64,000 nt of DNA from Rhytidiadelphus loreus (taxonomy: Eukaryota > Streptophyta > Bryopsida > Hypnales > Hylocomiaceae): the NCBI GenBank assembly GCA_947034895.1, contig OX344762.1:11847501-11911500 (forward strand), given 5' to 3'. Positions 12,146 to 23,682 of the stretch are shown piece after piece; position 1 is the stretch's first letter, and each line of letters begins with the position of its first letter. The translations under genes and the position numbers were made by a program. The notes beneath the pieces are model-generated. The model made no database searches, was not told the origin of the DNA, and saw only the letters and a program-made list of their open reading frames with translations.

Positions 12146-12660
12146 TTAAACCCCTAAATGCCAAAGGCACCAAATTCTAGTATCAACAATACTATCAAGT
12201 TAAATAAAACCTAACCAAGTTACTATCTTTCATAGTTCATATTTTTGGAGAACTCTTTTTGAAGTCTAGTTTTAGCATCAAAATTTTGATTTTGAAAATG
12301 AATGATTACGATTTTTCTATTCAAGATTTTGAGCAAGGGTGTCCATTGCAAATCTTGATTTTCTAGTGTTGAGAGCTCTCAATGTTAATGAGCCTCAAAT
12401 ACACTACATCTTGGAAAAAAAATCACATTAGAAATTCATTTAAAAAATTGTAGACTAGACTTTTGAGAATCCATAAATTGATTTGGGTTGTATATGTTAT
12501 GCCCTTTACCCTCATATATTTTTGGTAACCAATTTTTAGATTTGACACATGAAAATGGGATTAAAAGACTACTTACAAATCACTTTCACTGTTTTAACAC
12601 CCTCATGATAAAAATTTATAATCTTTCAATCCATAAGTGATACTAGTGTGCTATGTGCCA
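12146..12660 (+). mobile_element. T2-family TTAA-end repeat
   Basis: It starts TTAAACCCCTAAATGCCAAA and shares ordered blocks with 27566-27862 and, in reverse, with 42265-42727. These include CCAAAGGCACC, TTTTAGCATCAAAAT, TTCTATTCAAGATTTT, ATCACATTAGAAATTCATTT and CATAAATTGATT. No reading frame is present. The right end is not clear because a different tandem block follows. Confidence 0.65.
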
Positions 12661-13640
12661 TTGCCATAGCCAAAATAAAAGTTAAAAGTACTTTTCTAAT
12701 ATTTTTAATTCATAAAAACTTCAAAATTAAATTGATTACTTTCACACCATAGGTCCACAACACCATGAAATGAAACCCGTGTACCTCTCCTCGTAGAGAG
12801 CTTTCTAATAGTACCAAGAATATGACCGGGGGACACATCGTCCCAAATATCTCACAGTGACGAACAAAACAAACGAACAAACAAATGAATAGCTTAACTT
12901 AAGGTATACACTAGTGTAGCTTTGTGTCGTTGGCCCATAACTCAGAAATCCATAACTTTCACGTTGTATGTCAAAACACCATGAAACAAAGTCCGTACAC
13001 TTCTCTTCCCAAAGAACTTTCTAATGGTACCAAGAACGTGCCTGAGTAATGGGTTATTCCAAAAGATCTACAATTTAGGATAATTTAAGATCCAAAAATA
13101 ACTAAAAAATCTATAACTTTCACACTGTATGTTTAAGCCCCACAAAATAAAGCTCATGCACCCCTCCTTGCAAAAAGCTTTCTAATGGTACCAAGAATGT
13201 GACCGGAAGACGCACAATCCAAAAGATCCATAATTTAGGATAATTTAAGATCCAAGAATAACTCAAAAACCCATTACTTCCCCATTGTAAGTTCAATTGC
13301 CAAAAAACAAAGTCCATGCACCCTTTTTCATTCAAGACTTTCTAATGGTATCATAAATGTGACCGGGGGCAAATGGACTTGGATATGTCAACATAATAAA
13401 CAAAACAAAATAAACAACCTAATTAAATGTAGGGACTAGAGTGCCTTGTGCTATTACTACAATATAATAAAATAAAAATAAAAGTGAAATTCTAATTTTT
13501 AATTCATAATATTTTTTAAATTCAATATCTTTCTTCCATGCTTCAAAACGCCACAAAACAAAGCCCGCGCACCCTTCCTCGTTGAGGATTTTCCAACCAT
13601 GTCCAAAATGTGACCAGGGGACACATGATCCATGAGTGGG
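12661..13640. repeat. five degenerate tandem copies of an unidentified repeat
   Basis: One motif recurs near 12760, 12980, 13140, 13290 and 13550. Each copy reads approximately: CACCATGAAACAAAGTCC, then GCACCCCTCCT, then CTTTCTAATGGTACCAAGAA, then GTGACCGGGG. Spacing is 150-260 bp. Between copies there is another recurring phrase, CCATAACTTTCACATTGTAT. Short open frames in the array carry stops and match nothing recognised. Confidence 0.7.
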
Positions 13641-14445
13641 TACATGATCCATGAATGAAACAAATCAATCAACTTGGCTAACTTAAGTATAGATAGATGG
13701 GTTTTTTTTTTTTTCCCATGTGATCTCTAAGATGAGTAGTTTGAATTTGTACGCTTACTATTCCCAAAAAAAATTGATAAAAAACTTATCAAAACTTAAA
13801 CTTTTTGTTCAATTTAGAGCATATTCCAAGAAGCCCAGAAAAACTTGTGCTTGGGCAATTTAGGGGGTTAAATTGACTATTATCATTAGAATGAAAGTTG
13901 ATCATTTTCATTGAAAAATATGACTTACTCGCTATTCCTGAAATCTCTTGGTCAACAGGACTTGCTTTGCCACTGGGTCTTTGAAATTGGTTCACAGTTT
14001 GAGTTTGGATCCTCAGAGCACTTCATGAGGAAAACAGTCTCTGACTTCCTATTGTCATGAAATCATTACTTTTCGCGCACAAAATTTTATATTGCATTAG
14101 TGAACACACCTTTCTTACAAACTTCATAATTCTTTAATGAGGATAATACAGTAATTTGAAGGTGAGTGTATGTACCCATAATCAACCAACCTTGAAAAAA
14201 GTAATTGACATCGTATCAAAATCAAATCCTATAATAAATTAGGAACACACCAAATGGTCAATAGTGGCCTAATATTTAGAAACTGCAAAAGACGGCAACA
14301 CTTTTTTAAACTTGAACTTCCCATGAAACAAGGCTTCGTTAACTTTCACTGTAGAAAATCTTGAATGCAAGCTTTCCCATGAATTATGGCTCTACAAAAA
14401 CCACAAATTATTCACGTTCCATTGAAACTATTGAAAGAATGTTTT

Positions 14446-14527
<82 letters not shown>

Positions 14528-15460
14528 ATATTTTGACAATAAATAAGTATATATTATATATTGCATCCCCAAAGGTTCAGTCAAATGTTGAGCTGGCTGT
14601 TTCTGGCAGATTGAGGAGGCTCAGATTAATATAGAATTGATAAGATAGTTGTCAAAAGATGAGAACATTCACTATTATTGAATAATGAGCCTCCTACGGA
14701 AGAACATAACATTGACCCAAAGACCGATGGACCGTGGTGGATTGAAAAATTGTTGGAGTAGTTGGTGTTTCATGTCACCCATAGCATCACATGAATGTGA
14801 GTAGTGAGTGCCATTCTTTGTACCTTTTGCGGTGAAGAAGTAAGTTACAACTTAAGTTCAAGTTCAACAAGGACGAGTTGGGTCAAATTGAAATGCTTTG
14901 CAATTGCGATAGATTTGACTGCCATCTGGCATAAATACATATATGTGCCTAAAAGTACGATCCGAGAAGAATGTCGTACTTCGGGTCCTTTGGGTTTTGT
15001 GTACTTTGGGTTTGTGCAAAAGGATATTTGGCACTGGAACTTTCACAAACACCCTTCCCCAGTTCTCCTCTTAAGAATTTTTCATGTGATGTTTTTCTTT
15101 ATTATACTTTTGGTAGTCAATGTTCAAACAATTGGCCCATTGTGGTCAAAATTTTATCTTATGACAGGAATGAATACAGACACTGCTTTCCATGGGCGGA
15201 CACTTGTACGGCGAATACACCCAGAACCCTAAAAATCAGCATCCTTGGGGGCACTTTTTTTTTAGAATCTTTTCTTTTCTTTAGTATTAGCAATTGAACA
15301 TCGTGAATTTTCAAAGAAGAGAAAAGAATTTTTGGATAAGGCATGTGGTTATTATGAATTTTAAAAGTGATCTCCATGGACTGGCATTGAAATTAACTGT
15401 CACGTGGCTTCACTTCATAACACTGAAATGTTGAGAGGATCAACAAGCAACAAATTGCAA
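13641..15460. other. intergenic sequence with one microsatellite
   Basis: No gene or transposon was recognised here apart from the (TA)n tract listed separately. Short open frames around 14800-15300 have no recognisable similarity and atypical composition. Confidence 0.45.
14451..14523. repeat. (TA)n microsatellite
   Basis: An uninterrupted run of about 36 TA dinucleotides. A short open frame reading Tyr-Ile repeats across it is an artefact of the repeat. Confidence 0.98.
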
Positions 15461-17290
15461 TTAACCGCTAAAGGATCAAAGTGCATTTTTTTTAGCAACA
15501 TAGCGATTTTGGATAGCTCACTATAAATGGGATTTTTATTTTATTTTTCTTTGAAATTTTCACAAAACATGTGGACAAGGAGTAGCTTTAACCCCTAAAG
15601 TCCCAAGGCCATTTTTCTGTCAAAAACCACTCAAAACTGCCATTTCTACTGTGTTAGTCAAAAAAAAAAAAAAAAAAAAAAATTTTTTTGAAACTAAACC
15701 GTACGATCTTGAACTTTACTTGTTTTAGACCATGTGGTAAAAATTTCATGAAGTTTGACCGTACAGATTGAGAGATATAAGCATTCAAAGTTGAAAAAAC
15801 AAGTTTTTTTTAACACTGGACTGCAATTTTAGATGACTTTGATCTCTATTTGTGGAAAAAAATTACATTGAGGAGTTTGAATTTAAAATTTATTGTGTTG
15901 AAAAACTGAGTTGGGAGTCTAGGAAAAAAATTTCAAAAAATAACAACTTGATTTTGATACTTCAAAAAATTGTCAAGTAGAAGTAGGTCCAAGATTGAAA
16001 GAAAAACTAAATTGATAATAGCTCTTAGATGGGATTGAAATACAATAGTCCCAACGGTGAGATTGTTCTAGCAAGCAAATCTAACCTTTTCAAAAAAAAA
16101 ATTTGAAAAAATTTGAAAATTGCATTCTGAGATGAATCCTACAAGTTTTTTTTTCCAAAAAGATGCTTAGATTGCCCAAAAAATAAGATTGTTTATAACT
16201 TTCACATCACTAATCAAAATGGAATGAATCAAAGCTTAAGATGTAGACAAAAACATTATCTTTGAGAAAAAAAAAAAATTTTAATTTATTTTGAATTTTT
16301 GCAATATTTTTTGTGCTGCCCGCCGAGTTCAATTTCAGGCTTTTTGTGGTATAACTTTTGCTTCCGGGAAGCGATTGAAATAAAAATTATATTCCCACAA
16401 AGCTTATCAGATTTTCTATCTTCAAAAAAAGTTTCAAAAAATTAGGGTAAAATTTCAGCCCATAGGAACCTGCCCGGATTCCAAATTGTCCCCCTAGGGG
16501 ACAATGGGACTTTAGGGGTTAAGGCACAACAATTTTCATGACTTTTGACTACATGTTAAAAAGTTATTGTATGATATGTTATTTTCATTGTTAAGTAGGC
16601 AACTTGGGCAACCCAAAAAAAATTCTTAAAAAATCACTTAATCTGGAAAACCAAATTTATATACACGTGGAAAGCTTTGTATCATTTTGTTTTGATTAAT
16701 GAGATTAAAGGTATGAGGAGTTTTAGTTTGTGGGCACTTATAGATTCTCTACTCTAAATTAAACTTCAAAGTCATTTATTTAACTCAATTTGCGATATTT
16801 TTGGGAAAAAATAAAATCATGGGATTGTTTATTACAACATTACAACCATTGGAATTGGCATTTTTCAATTCCATAACTAAATTCTTAACAATTTAGTATT
16901 TTGAAACATTCTCTACTTCTTTTCACTTACTATATTTTTCTTATACATTGTACAATTCAAAATGATCTAAATTTTTTCAAGCATGTAGCCAACTTGCCTT
17001 GAAGAATGAATTCAAAGAAGCACCTCCATTTTGACCTTTTTTTCATACAAATGTGACCTTGTGAAGTGCAGCTGCTTGATTTTTCATAGGGCCAAAAAAA
17101 GGATTTTTGTCACTTGACATGCTAATATCTTGCAATCTACATGATGGAAATTTTTGAAATTTTTCCACATCTTTTCAAACCAGCATACTATGAGATCCTA
17201 CAATTAGATGTGCCCAAAAATGTTTGGAAAGCTTTCATTCATTTTTCTCAATTTGAAAAGTCTAATTAAGACAATTTTTATTGCTAGCAG
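15461..17290 (+). mobile_element. T4-family TTAA element, interrupted by a T3 element
   Basis: The left end TTAACCGCTAAAGGATCAAA starts at 15461. The element is split by a T3 insertion at 15588-16522 and resumes at 16523. It shares long ordered similarity with 42724-43663 and 61138-62030, including GTGGACAAGGA, GTGGAAAGCTTTG, TTTTGATTAATGAG, CATTACAACCATTGG, TCAAGCATGTAGCCAACTTG and ACAAATGTGACCTT. The right end has decayed and is placed approximately. No transposase frame was seen. Confidence 0.75.
15588..16522 (+). mobile_element. T3-family TTAA element nested in a T4 copy
   Basis: It has clean ends: TTAACCCCTAAAGTCCCAAG on the left and the inverted GGGACTTTAGGGGTTAA on the right, with TTAA at both edges. 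It interrupts the T4 copy between GTGGACAAGGAGTAGC and GGCACAACAATTTTCATGAC, so it is the younger insertion. Internal sequence includes poly-A runs and no coding frame. TTAA flanks with CCC/GGG ends resemble piggyBac termini, but a TA duplication cannot be excluded from sequence alone. Confidence 0.8.
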
Positions 17291-20070
17291 AGGATTATGG
17301 AAAATAGTACCCCTAGGAAATGAACAACACATTTTCTAGCGGTGGTCAGTTTCACACAAGGTTGTATTTTGGCAAGGATACCAAGTACAATCAGCCCTCC
17401 ATTAGTGTTACCTCCATAAATGTTAAAATCTCATAAGTGTTATGGAAATTTGCACTCCCAAAAAATAAACACTATCAAGTGTTAAGTATTGACCCTGTAG
17501 TGACTGTGGTTGATTTGGGGGGTGAGTCATTTTTTCAATATATACTTTTAAAAAGTTATTTTGGAATGAGCTTTGAGCCAGATAAATATGATCGGACCGT
17601 AGAAATTGAGGCTACAAGCCTTGGCAATGTATTGCCATAAGAATGAAGGTGATCAAAGCTTTCATTTAGACATGAGAATGGCTCAAAGATTGAAGTGAGA
17701 ACTAAATCTACTACAACCAATCAAACACGTATTTCTAAAGTAGGTGGCTCAAAATTCTCACTCTAAAACACTCCACTCTTCATATATACATTGTTTGTAC
17801 ATGTTGGTTTTCCATCTTCACAAGAATGTACAAAAAATGTACATTTCATGGTTTTTAAACTTCTACCGTTTCAACTTCAAAAATTCATAACTAATTCCAT
17901 AAAGTTCCAAAAATATGAAATAACTTGGATTAGATGTCAATTCTACTTGTTTTTCAAGGATATTTTAATGAAATATAATTTAAAATTTTTTACATCCCCA
18001 AAATTCAATTTCAACTCTTAGATGGGTAGTTTTGGGCCTTCCTACCTTAGTTAGCTAATCCATGTACATCCTTAGATTTCATGGACTAGACAATGGTGGG
18101 CTTGCCAAGCAACATTGTTGCCTTCATGGCTCGTGTATTTTGATAAAAATTTGCCTAGATTGAAGCTTATTTGTACATTTCCTTGGCCAGCACAAATTCA
18201 TTCAAACTAGCATAGCTCACACATTATTGCATGCCTTGCCAAACAATTTGGTTCAAAGTAAGCATCTAAAGATGCTCTAACTCCATTCCTCTTTGGGTTT
18301 TTACAAATTAGGTGTATTTTGACCTTCAACAAGCATAGAGTCCATAAATTGACCAAAATGTGGTCGACCGGTCACTAAAGTGTTAAGTGATAGTTTAAGA
18401 AGGATTTTATAATTTTGACATTTTTTTTCCTAAAATACAAAATTATCTTGAATTTTTTTCAAGAAGATTCTGTTTGTCCTATTCTCGATCTATAGGCAAA
18501 CCAATTTTCAAACATAGGTTACATACAAAATCAATGTAGGTAATCATTGTGACTTTCATTGTACATGTTGTGATCATTTTATGCTTTCAATGTACACCTC
18601 CTGAACATTTTTGTTGTTCCTATTGGCCATGCTATACATGAGCTGTCATCTACAATACAACTAATTGGAGATGGAGGAGCCTCAGCTCTGAGAATGGGTT
18701 GCTAGTTAGAAATGGTTCAACTCCTTTAAATAGGGCTGTGAGTTCTTAGACTATGGGGAACTTGGGAACTTCACCACATTAGTAGTTTTGAAGTGGTTGG
18801 GAGACTACCACATTAAATATATTTAATTTTAATTTTAATATATTTAATTTTAATTTTAATAGTTTTTTAGTTTTTTAGTTTTTAAAAATTCATAAGTTAC
18901 AAAATAATTTAAAAATAATTTAATATTTTGGTTGTTGTTCATAGCAAGGAGAACAATCTTGAAATGGCCCTCCTATGGCTTGAAATCTCATCTAATGAAA
19001 TTGTGGACTCCTTACTTCATTGATTTGACTTTGATAAGTGGTAAAGTTGAAAAGGTTGTGGTAAAATTGGAAAAAGCTACTGGATTCAAAGATGCTAAGA
19101 ATATACTTGAGACTTTGAAGACATTTTTGGAGGCAAAGACCTAATTATTAATGTTGTCATGTAATTCATCAAGAATATCCAAGCACTTCATAAACAAATA
19201 AAATCTTGGCATGTACGTGAATCTCATCAAATTACTCAATAGATTCAACCAACTTAGATGAATGATGACTCATATTTTTTTTTTAGACTTTCATCCTTTA
19301 TTTTTATAAATATTACATATTTACTTTCAAAGTTTTATACATATTTATTTTTGTACTAAATATTATATATTAACAAGATCAATTTTAATAAATGTTAAAA
19401 TGCCAATACTCTATTAATATGTGTTACATTATAACAACATTTTGTTTTGTTTTTATCAAATTTTCACTATTTAAAAAGCATGAATTTTTTTTATATGGGC
19501 AAGACATTAATTCTTCCTTTTTCCAAGGGGATGGAATCGCTAAATTGCTACCAATGAAATCTTTGGACGGATAGTTAGTATTGCTCCAATATACACTCTT
19601 TGGGATTAAAATATTAAAATATTATAAAATTATTTTTTTACTTTTACTTGACTGCAGCAACGGGGCGTAGGGCGCTCTAATTTAAATTCTTTTTTCTGCA
19701 CTCCCCAAAATAAATGTTGAAATAAATGTTAAAAAAATAAAAACAAACCCAATTGCTTTGACCCCTGTTTTGTCACTGCTCATTGGCTGACTGCCTTTTT
19801 GTCAGCAGAAGAATGTAGTGCACCTGTCAGCACTGTTGCCAGGTGGGATGACGAATGGCTGCAGCCCATCCACATGGACTTCAAATACTTGTTGACTGAA
19901 GAAAATTAAAAAAAAGGTACCCAACTCAGTTACACTCTAGGACTTTTTTCATTCCAATCCATCAAGGAAAATATTCTTAGTAAGTGGCCTTGAAAATCAA
20001 CGAATTTGTTTTTCAAAAAGGTGCAAAAATTCAAGAAGTTAGAATTTTGAAAGTTTTGTTATAGATAGAG
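17291..20070. other. intergenic sequence, one doubtful coding relic
   Basis: Mostly AT-rich sequence without recognisable genes or RNAs. It includes a short direct repeat of ATTTAATTTTAATTTTAAT near 18820-18860. A possible coding relic at 18932-19144 is listed separately. Confidence 0.45.
18932..19144 (+). pseudogene. possible coding relic of unknown family
   Basis: A frame here gives protein-like sequence in its second half (VVKLEKATGFKDAKNILETL, then KTFLEAKT and a stop at 19142-19144). That half looks like an amphipathic, charged helix rather than random AT-rich translation. No start codon context, upstream exon or family was recognised. It could be a fragment of a gene or transposon, or chance. 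Confidence 0.25.
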
Positions 20071-20317
20071 TTAACCCTTAAACGATGTTGCGGAAGTTTG
20101 TTTGTTTTTTGTCTTATGGATGACGAGGAATATTTCTATGTAGGATAGAAGTGCAATTGTTCACCCTTGGAATTTTGTGCGAAAAGGAGAGATTTGACAC
20201 GCAGTAGTTTGACCTCCATTGAGTACTTTTATTTTGGTTTTTAAAGTAGATGATGATATCCACACGCTAGAAAAAAGGATGATTTCCACGATGACCAACC
20301 TAACGCTTAACGGTTAA
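20071..20317 (+). mobile_element. T1-family TTAA miniature element
   Basis: It starts TTAACCCTTAAACGATGTTG and ends CTTAACGGTTAA, giving short imperfect inverted ends with TTAA at both edges. Its interior matches 30639-30868 and, in reverse, 9732-9941: GATGACGAGGAAT, AGAAGTGCAATTGTTCA, TTTGACCTCCATTGAGTACT, GATGATTTCCA. It is about 247 bp and non-coding. Confidence 0.75.
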
Positions 20318-20783
20318 GAAAATCAATCAGTTCAAGTAGGCAATAAAAATTGAAGTGCTAGGTAATAAATTGATGGCTATTATAGACAACCTTCTAAACC
20401 AATTGGGGGGGGGAGGTGGGGGGGCTAACCATGACCCTCAAACAAGAATTTGATTTAGGTTAATGCATTTGAATTTGGGATTGGAAAGGGACCTAGTGAT
20501 AGGATGGTTCATGTGTGCTTTTTGAAGAATGTAATAAAATTGCCACATTTAACTACTTTTGGACTTTCAAGTGAATTTTGGACATTGCACCTCAAAGTCT
20601 CCAGATGATTATCTCTCAATGTTTGTATATATCTCTTGATGTTTGTATAGATCTTCAGATGTTTTATATAGATCTTTTGATGCATATAGAGATCTCGAGA
20701 TGATTATCTCCAGAAGATTATCTCCCAATGTTAATTTTGGACTTTCAAAAAGTCTAGAAGTAGTTAAATGTAGCATAAATATA

Positions 20784-21292
20784 GGAGACGATAGAAAAAG
20801 ATTCTTGGCTATCTTAAAGAGGAGATAATAGAAATAGATTCTTGGCTATCTTAAAGAGGAGACGATAGAAATAGATTCTTGGCTATCTTAAAGAGGAGAT
20901 GATAGAAATAGATTATTGACTATCTTAAAGAGGAGATGATAGAAATAGATTCTTGGCTATATGGTCAATTTCGTTAAAATGGCGGTATTCCATATGCCAC
21001 TTTTAATGGAATATCTTCTACAAAAGAGAATAAGTGTGCCGCGATAGGGTCATACATGTGCCAATTTTATGCCTAGCACATTCAAATCACTCCTAGTTCA
21101 CCCATTTTTACTCCCCTCGGACAATCTTTCCATTGTTTTCATTCTTTTAGTGGTTTCATTTTGTGCCATTTTAATGGAATACCGCCATTTTAACGAAATT
21201 GACCATCTATCTTAAAGAGGAGAGGATAGAAATAGACTCTTGGCTATCTTAAAGAGGAGAGGATAGAAATAGATTCTTGGCTACCTTAAAGG
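20784..21292 (+). repeat. seven-copy 37-bp tandem repeat split by a MITE
   Basis: The unit begins GGAGACGATAGAAATAGATT and continues CTTGGCTATCTTAAAGA. Copies start at 20784, 20821, 20858, 20895, 20932, 21219 and 21256. The fifth copy is cut at 20960 by the M-family element and resumes at 21207. Unit differences are mostly single bases. A looser array of GATCT- and GATTATCTC-containing phrases precedes it (20610-20730). Confidence 0.93.
20961..21206. mobile_element. M-family MITE, perfect 31-bp TIRs, 4-bp target duplication
   Basis: The left 31 bases (starting ATGGTCAATTTCGTTAAAAT) are exactly the reverse complement of the right 31. The insertion interrupts a 37-bp repeat unit, and CTAT is present on both sides (20957-20960 and 21207-21210) while intact units have it once. 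The 246-bp element has no coding capacity. It differs from the copy at 26941-27185 at only about ten positions, so both are fairly recent. Confidence 0.93.
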
Positions 21293-23310
21293 GATGTGTC
21301 AAGCAAATCCAACTCCATTCTTGTTTGTTTGTCAAGGAACTCTCATAATTAATCATTTATCAACGAATTGAAATTAAGTGAAGTACAAGAATGGCATTCA
21401 AATATAATGTATAAAAGTAATATGCAGTCAATGTTGATTTGGTAGATTTTCTAGTACTATTAATAACTTAAAACTTCAATGTTATCATGTTGAAAGTTTC
21501 ATGTATTTGTTCTCTATATTGTTGGTTCCAAAAATAACCCATTCCCTAGTGAAGCATAGTAGAAGAACTTTTTAGGCCTTTAGGGGTTAATTAATGACTG
21601 CACTAGGAACTTCCATTAGTATTTGAGTGTAAATTTATCATAGGAAGTGACTTTGGCAGGCCTTCATGTTCAGGCCACATTTAGGAAATATTGTAACCGC
21701 TTTAGGGGACGGTAAGATGACCATTAGACACTGTTTGCTGATATTGGGGTACTAGTCAAAGACTTTCTTTCAGCCCCAATTGGGCAGCACACTTTCAAAA
21801 ATTCATAACAAATTCATACTTTGTCAAAAAAAAAACCATAATTTCAATTGCTCTCCCCATTTCTAGCATTTCTCTTCCCATGTGGAATTTCGTTTCGTTT
21901 CGTTTTGTCAACAATACCAACAGGGAAAACCAGTCATTCTGCCTGTGATGTGCTTATAGAGAGGTTCGACTGCAGTCAAGTCAACTAGAATCTATTGATT
22001 TATACAAACTTCTATCCTTCTACTGGGCCACTTGTTATTACAGTACCCCACCTGGCTGGCACTTTGGAATAACAGAAGTTGCATAATCACTGTGGCAACC
22101 TTGACTGGAATACTCACCTCCATCTTCTCCGGGAGCGGCGGCTTCCAACCGGCAGGATTTTCTGTCGATTCGCTGATTGTCTTCCACCTCTATCGTAAAA
22201 GTCAGTTTTTTACTGTTGTCATTGCACATCGATGCACGTCGGATGAGTGGTCAATACTAGCACTTCAATCCCGTCGTTAAAACTGGAGAAAAGTCAAGAG
22301 AAACAACTCAAATTCAGGTAAGTTACGAACTGAACTCCGGGATAAAAAACAACAACACTTTTCTGGCTTTTACACCGGCGAAGCTAGCTGCGAGGCACTG
22401 ATGACAAGCAATATATTGTTATTATTATATTCAGTAGAGCACAGTGACGGAGAAATAATACTGAGAAGGTCAAGTTCTCTGCAAGCTTCTGTTTTTTGGA
22501 GGACATATGTAGGTCATTTTTTCCGCAGCTAGAGAAAGAAAAATTGGGCGAGAGATTCATGCGCAGAGTTGACGTGGAGTGTGGTCGTTTTTTCTAACAG
22601 ACCAAACTAGGATCCCCGCCGGGTGAGCATTGACTGACTGCCTGGCTGGTCGCAACTCGCAAGAAGTTTATCCCATTCGGAGATAGATAGATAGCTAGGC
22701 CGGCATCAGTTAGTATATCTCTCGCAGTACACGATCTCTCTCTCATGTTCATTTTGTCTTCGATCAGGTTGGAAGATTGGATCTAGTCTAGATTCAAACC
22801 AAGCACGTACTGTTACGTTACTCATCGCGTTGGAAGCTTCAGTACGTCTTGCCAGTAGTGAGGTCTGTTGATTGTAATCTGAGTATTGGTTCAAGCTGGC
22901 TATAGCTAGCTAGACACGCAAGCTTTGTCTCAATTCTTCATTCTCTTCGTTAGCTAGCTTCCCGTGGCCGGCAGGCCTGATCGATCCCTGATCGATCTCC
23001 GATTTCGCGTCGTATCGTACGTTCCTCTAAACCTCTTACCGCGCGCCGGAGATTCAAACTTCTTCACGACGATAGAGTTTGGAAAGTGTGGCCAGCGTGC
23101 GTCAGTGAGAGAAGGTTTGCGTTTTGTAAGTGGGTTAAATTACGATGCGAATGACGGGGTTCCGAGGTTCCGGGCTGACGCTAGATGTCGAGAACAAATG
23201 TATTGAACACGGATGGGACTTGCATAGAAACGGGTTTTCGTATAGGAGTCTTCAGTTCAATCTCTTTGCTCATAGATAGCTTCCAGTGAGGTACGAGATA
23301 GATAGCAGTA
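21293..23310. other. intergenic sequence and upstream region of the U-box gene
   Basis: An isolated CTTTAGGGGTTAA near 21580 may be the right end of a TTAA-family relic. From about 22000 the sequence becomes less AT-rich. From about 22680 it carries GATAGATAG and GCTAGCTAGC runs and CpG-rich stretches typical of a promoter and leader. No separate gene was recognised; the small frames at 22030-22900 lack similarity. Confidence 0.45.
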
Positions 23311-23651
23311 TTTGCCGTGGAGTACATTTCGAAGGATTGGACGTTAGTGTTGTTGAGTAAACGATGCGGATTGCAAGGGTGACGTGAGTTCTAGCTGGAG
23401 AACGAGTGTATTGACCGTTAGGAGAAGGAGTGTTCTGGAGAACGTTAGGCTCGTGTTGAAAAGGAAACTGTCGTTCATGGTGTCAGTTCGTTTCTAAGGG
23501 ACCTGATCTCCGTGTTTGCTGTGGCGCGGATTTCGAAGGATCGGAGTTTAGTCGTTTACTGTTGTTGAGCACCCGATCCGTATTGCAAGCGTATCGCGAG
23601 TTCTGGAGAACAAGTGTATTGACCATTAGGAGACGGAATCTCTCGTGTTGC
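23311..23651 (+). repeat. tandem duplication in the leader of the U-box gene
   Basis: Two ordered, diverged copies lie about 204 bp apart (from 23311 and from 23515). Shared blocks are TTTGCCGTGG/TTTGCTGTGG, ATTTCGAAGGAT, GTTGTTGAG, GGAGAACGAGTGTATTGACC and CTCGTGTTG. The second copy ends about 30 bp before the start codon, so the duplication probably lies in the transcribed leader. Confidence 0.75.
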
Positions 23652-23682
23652 AGTTCATTTAAGTTTGTTTCTGGCTCTAGCG

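Noticed and set aside
14386..14634. An open frame with long Tyr-Ile repeats
   Set aside because: It is simply the translation of the (TA)n microsatellite.
20784..21292. The 37-bp repeats as a CRISPR-like array
   Set aside because: Units are directly adjacent with no unique spacers, in a plant nuclear context; this is an ordinary tandem repeat.
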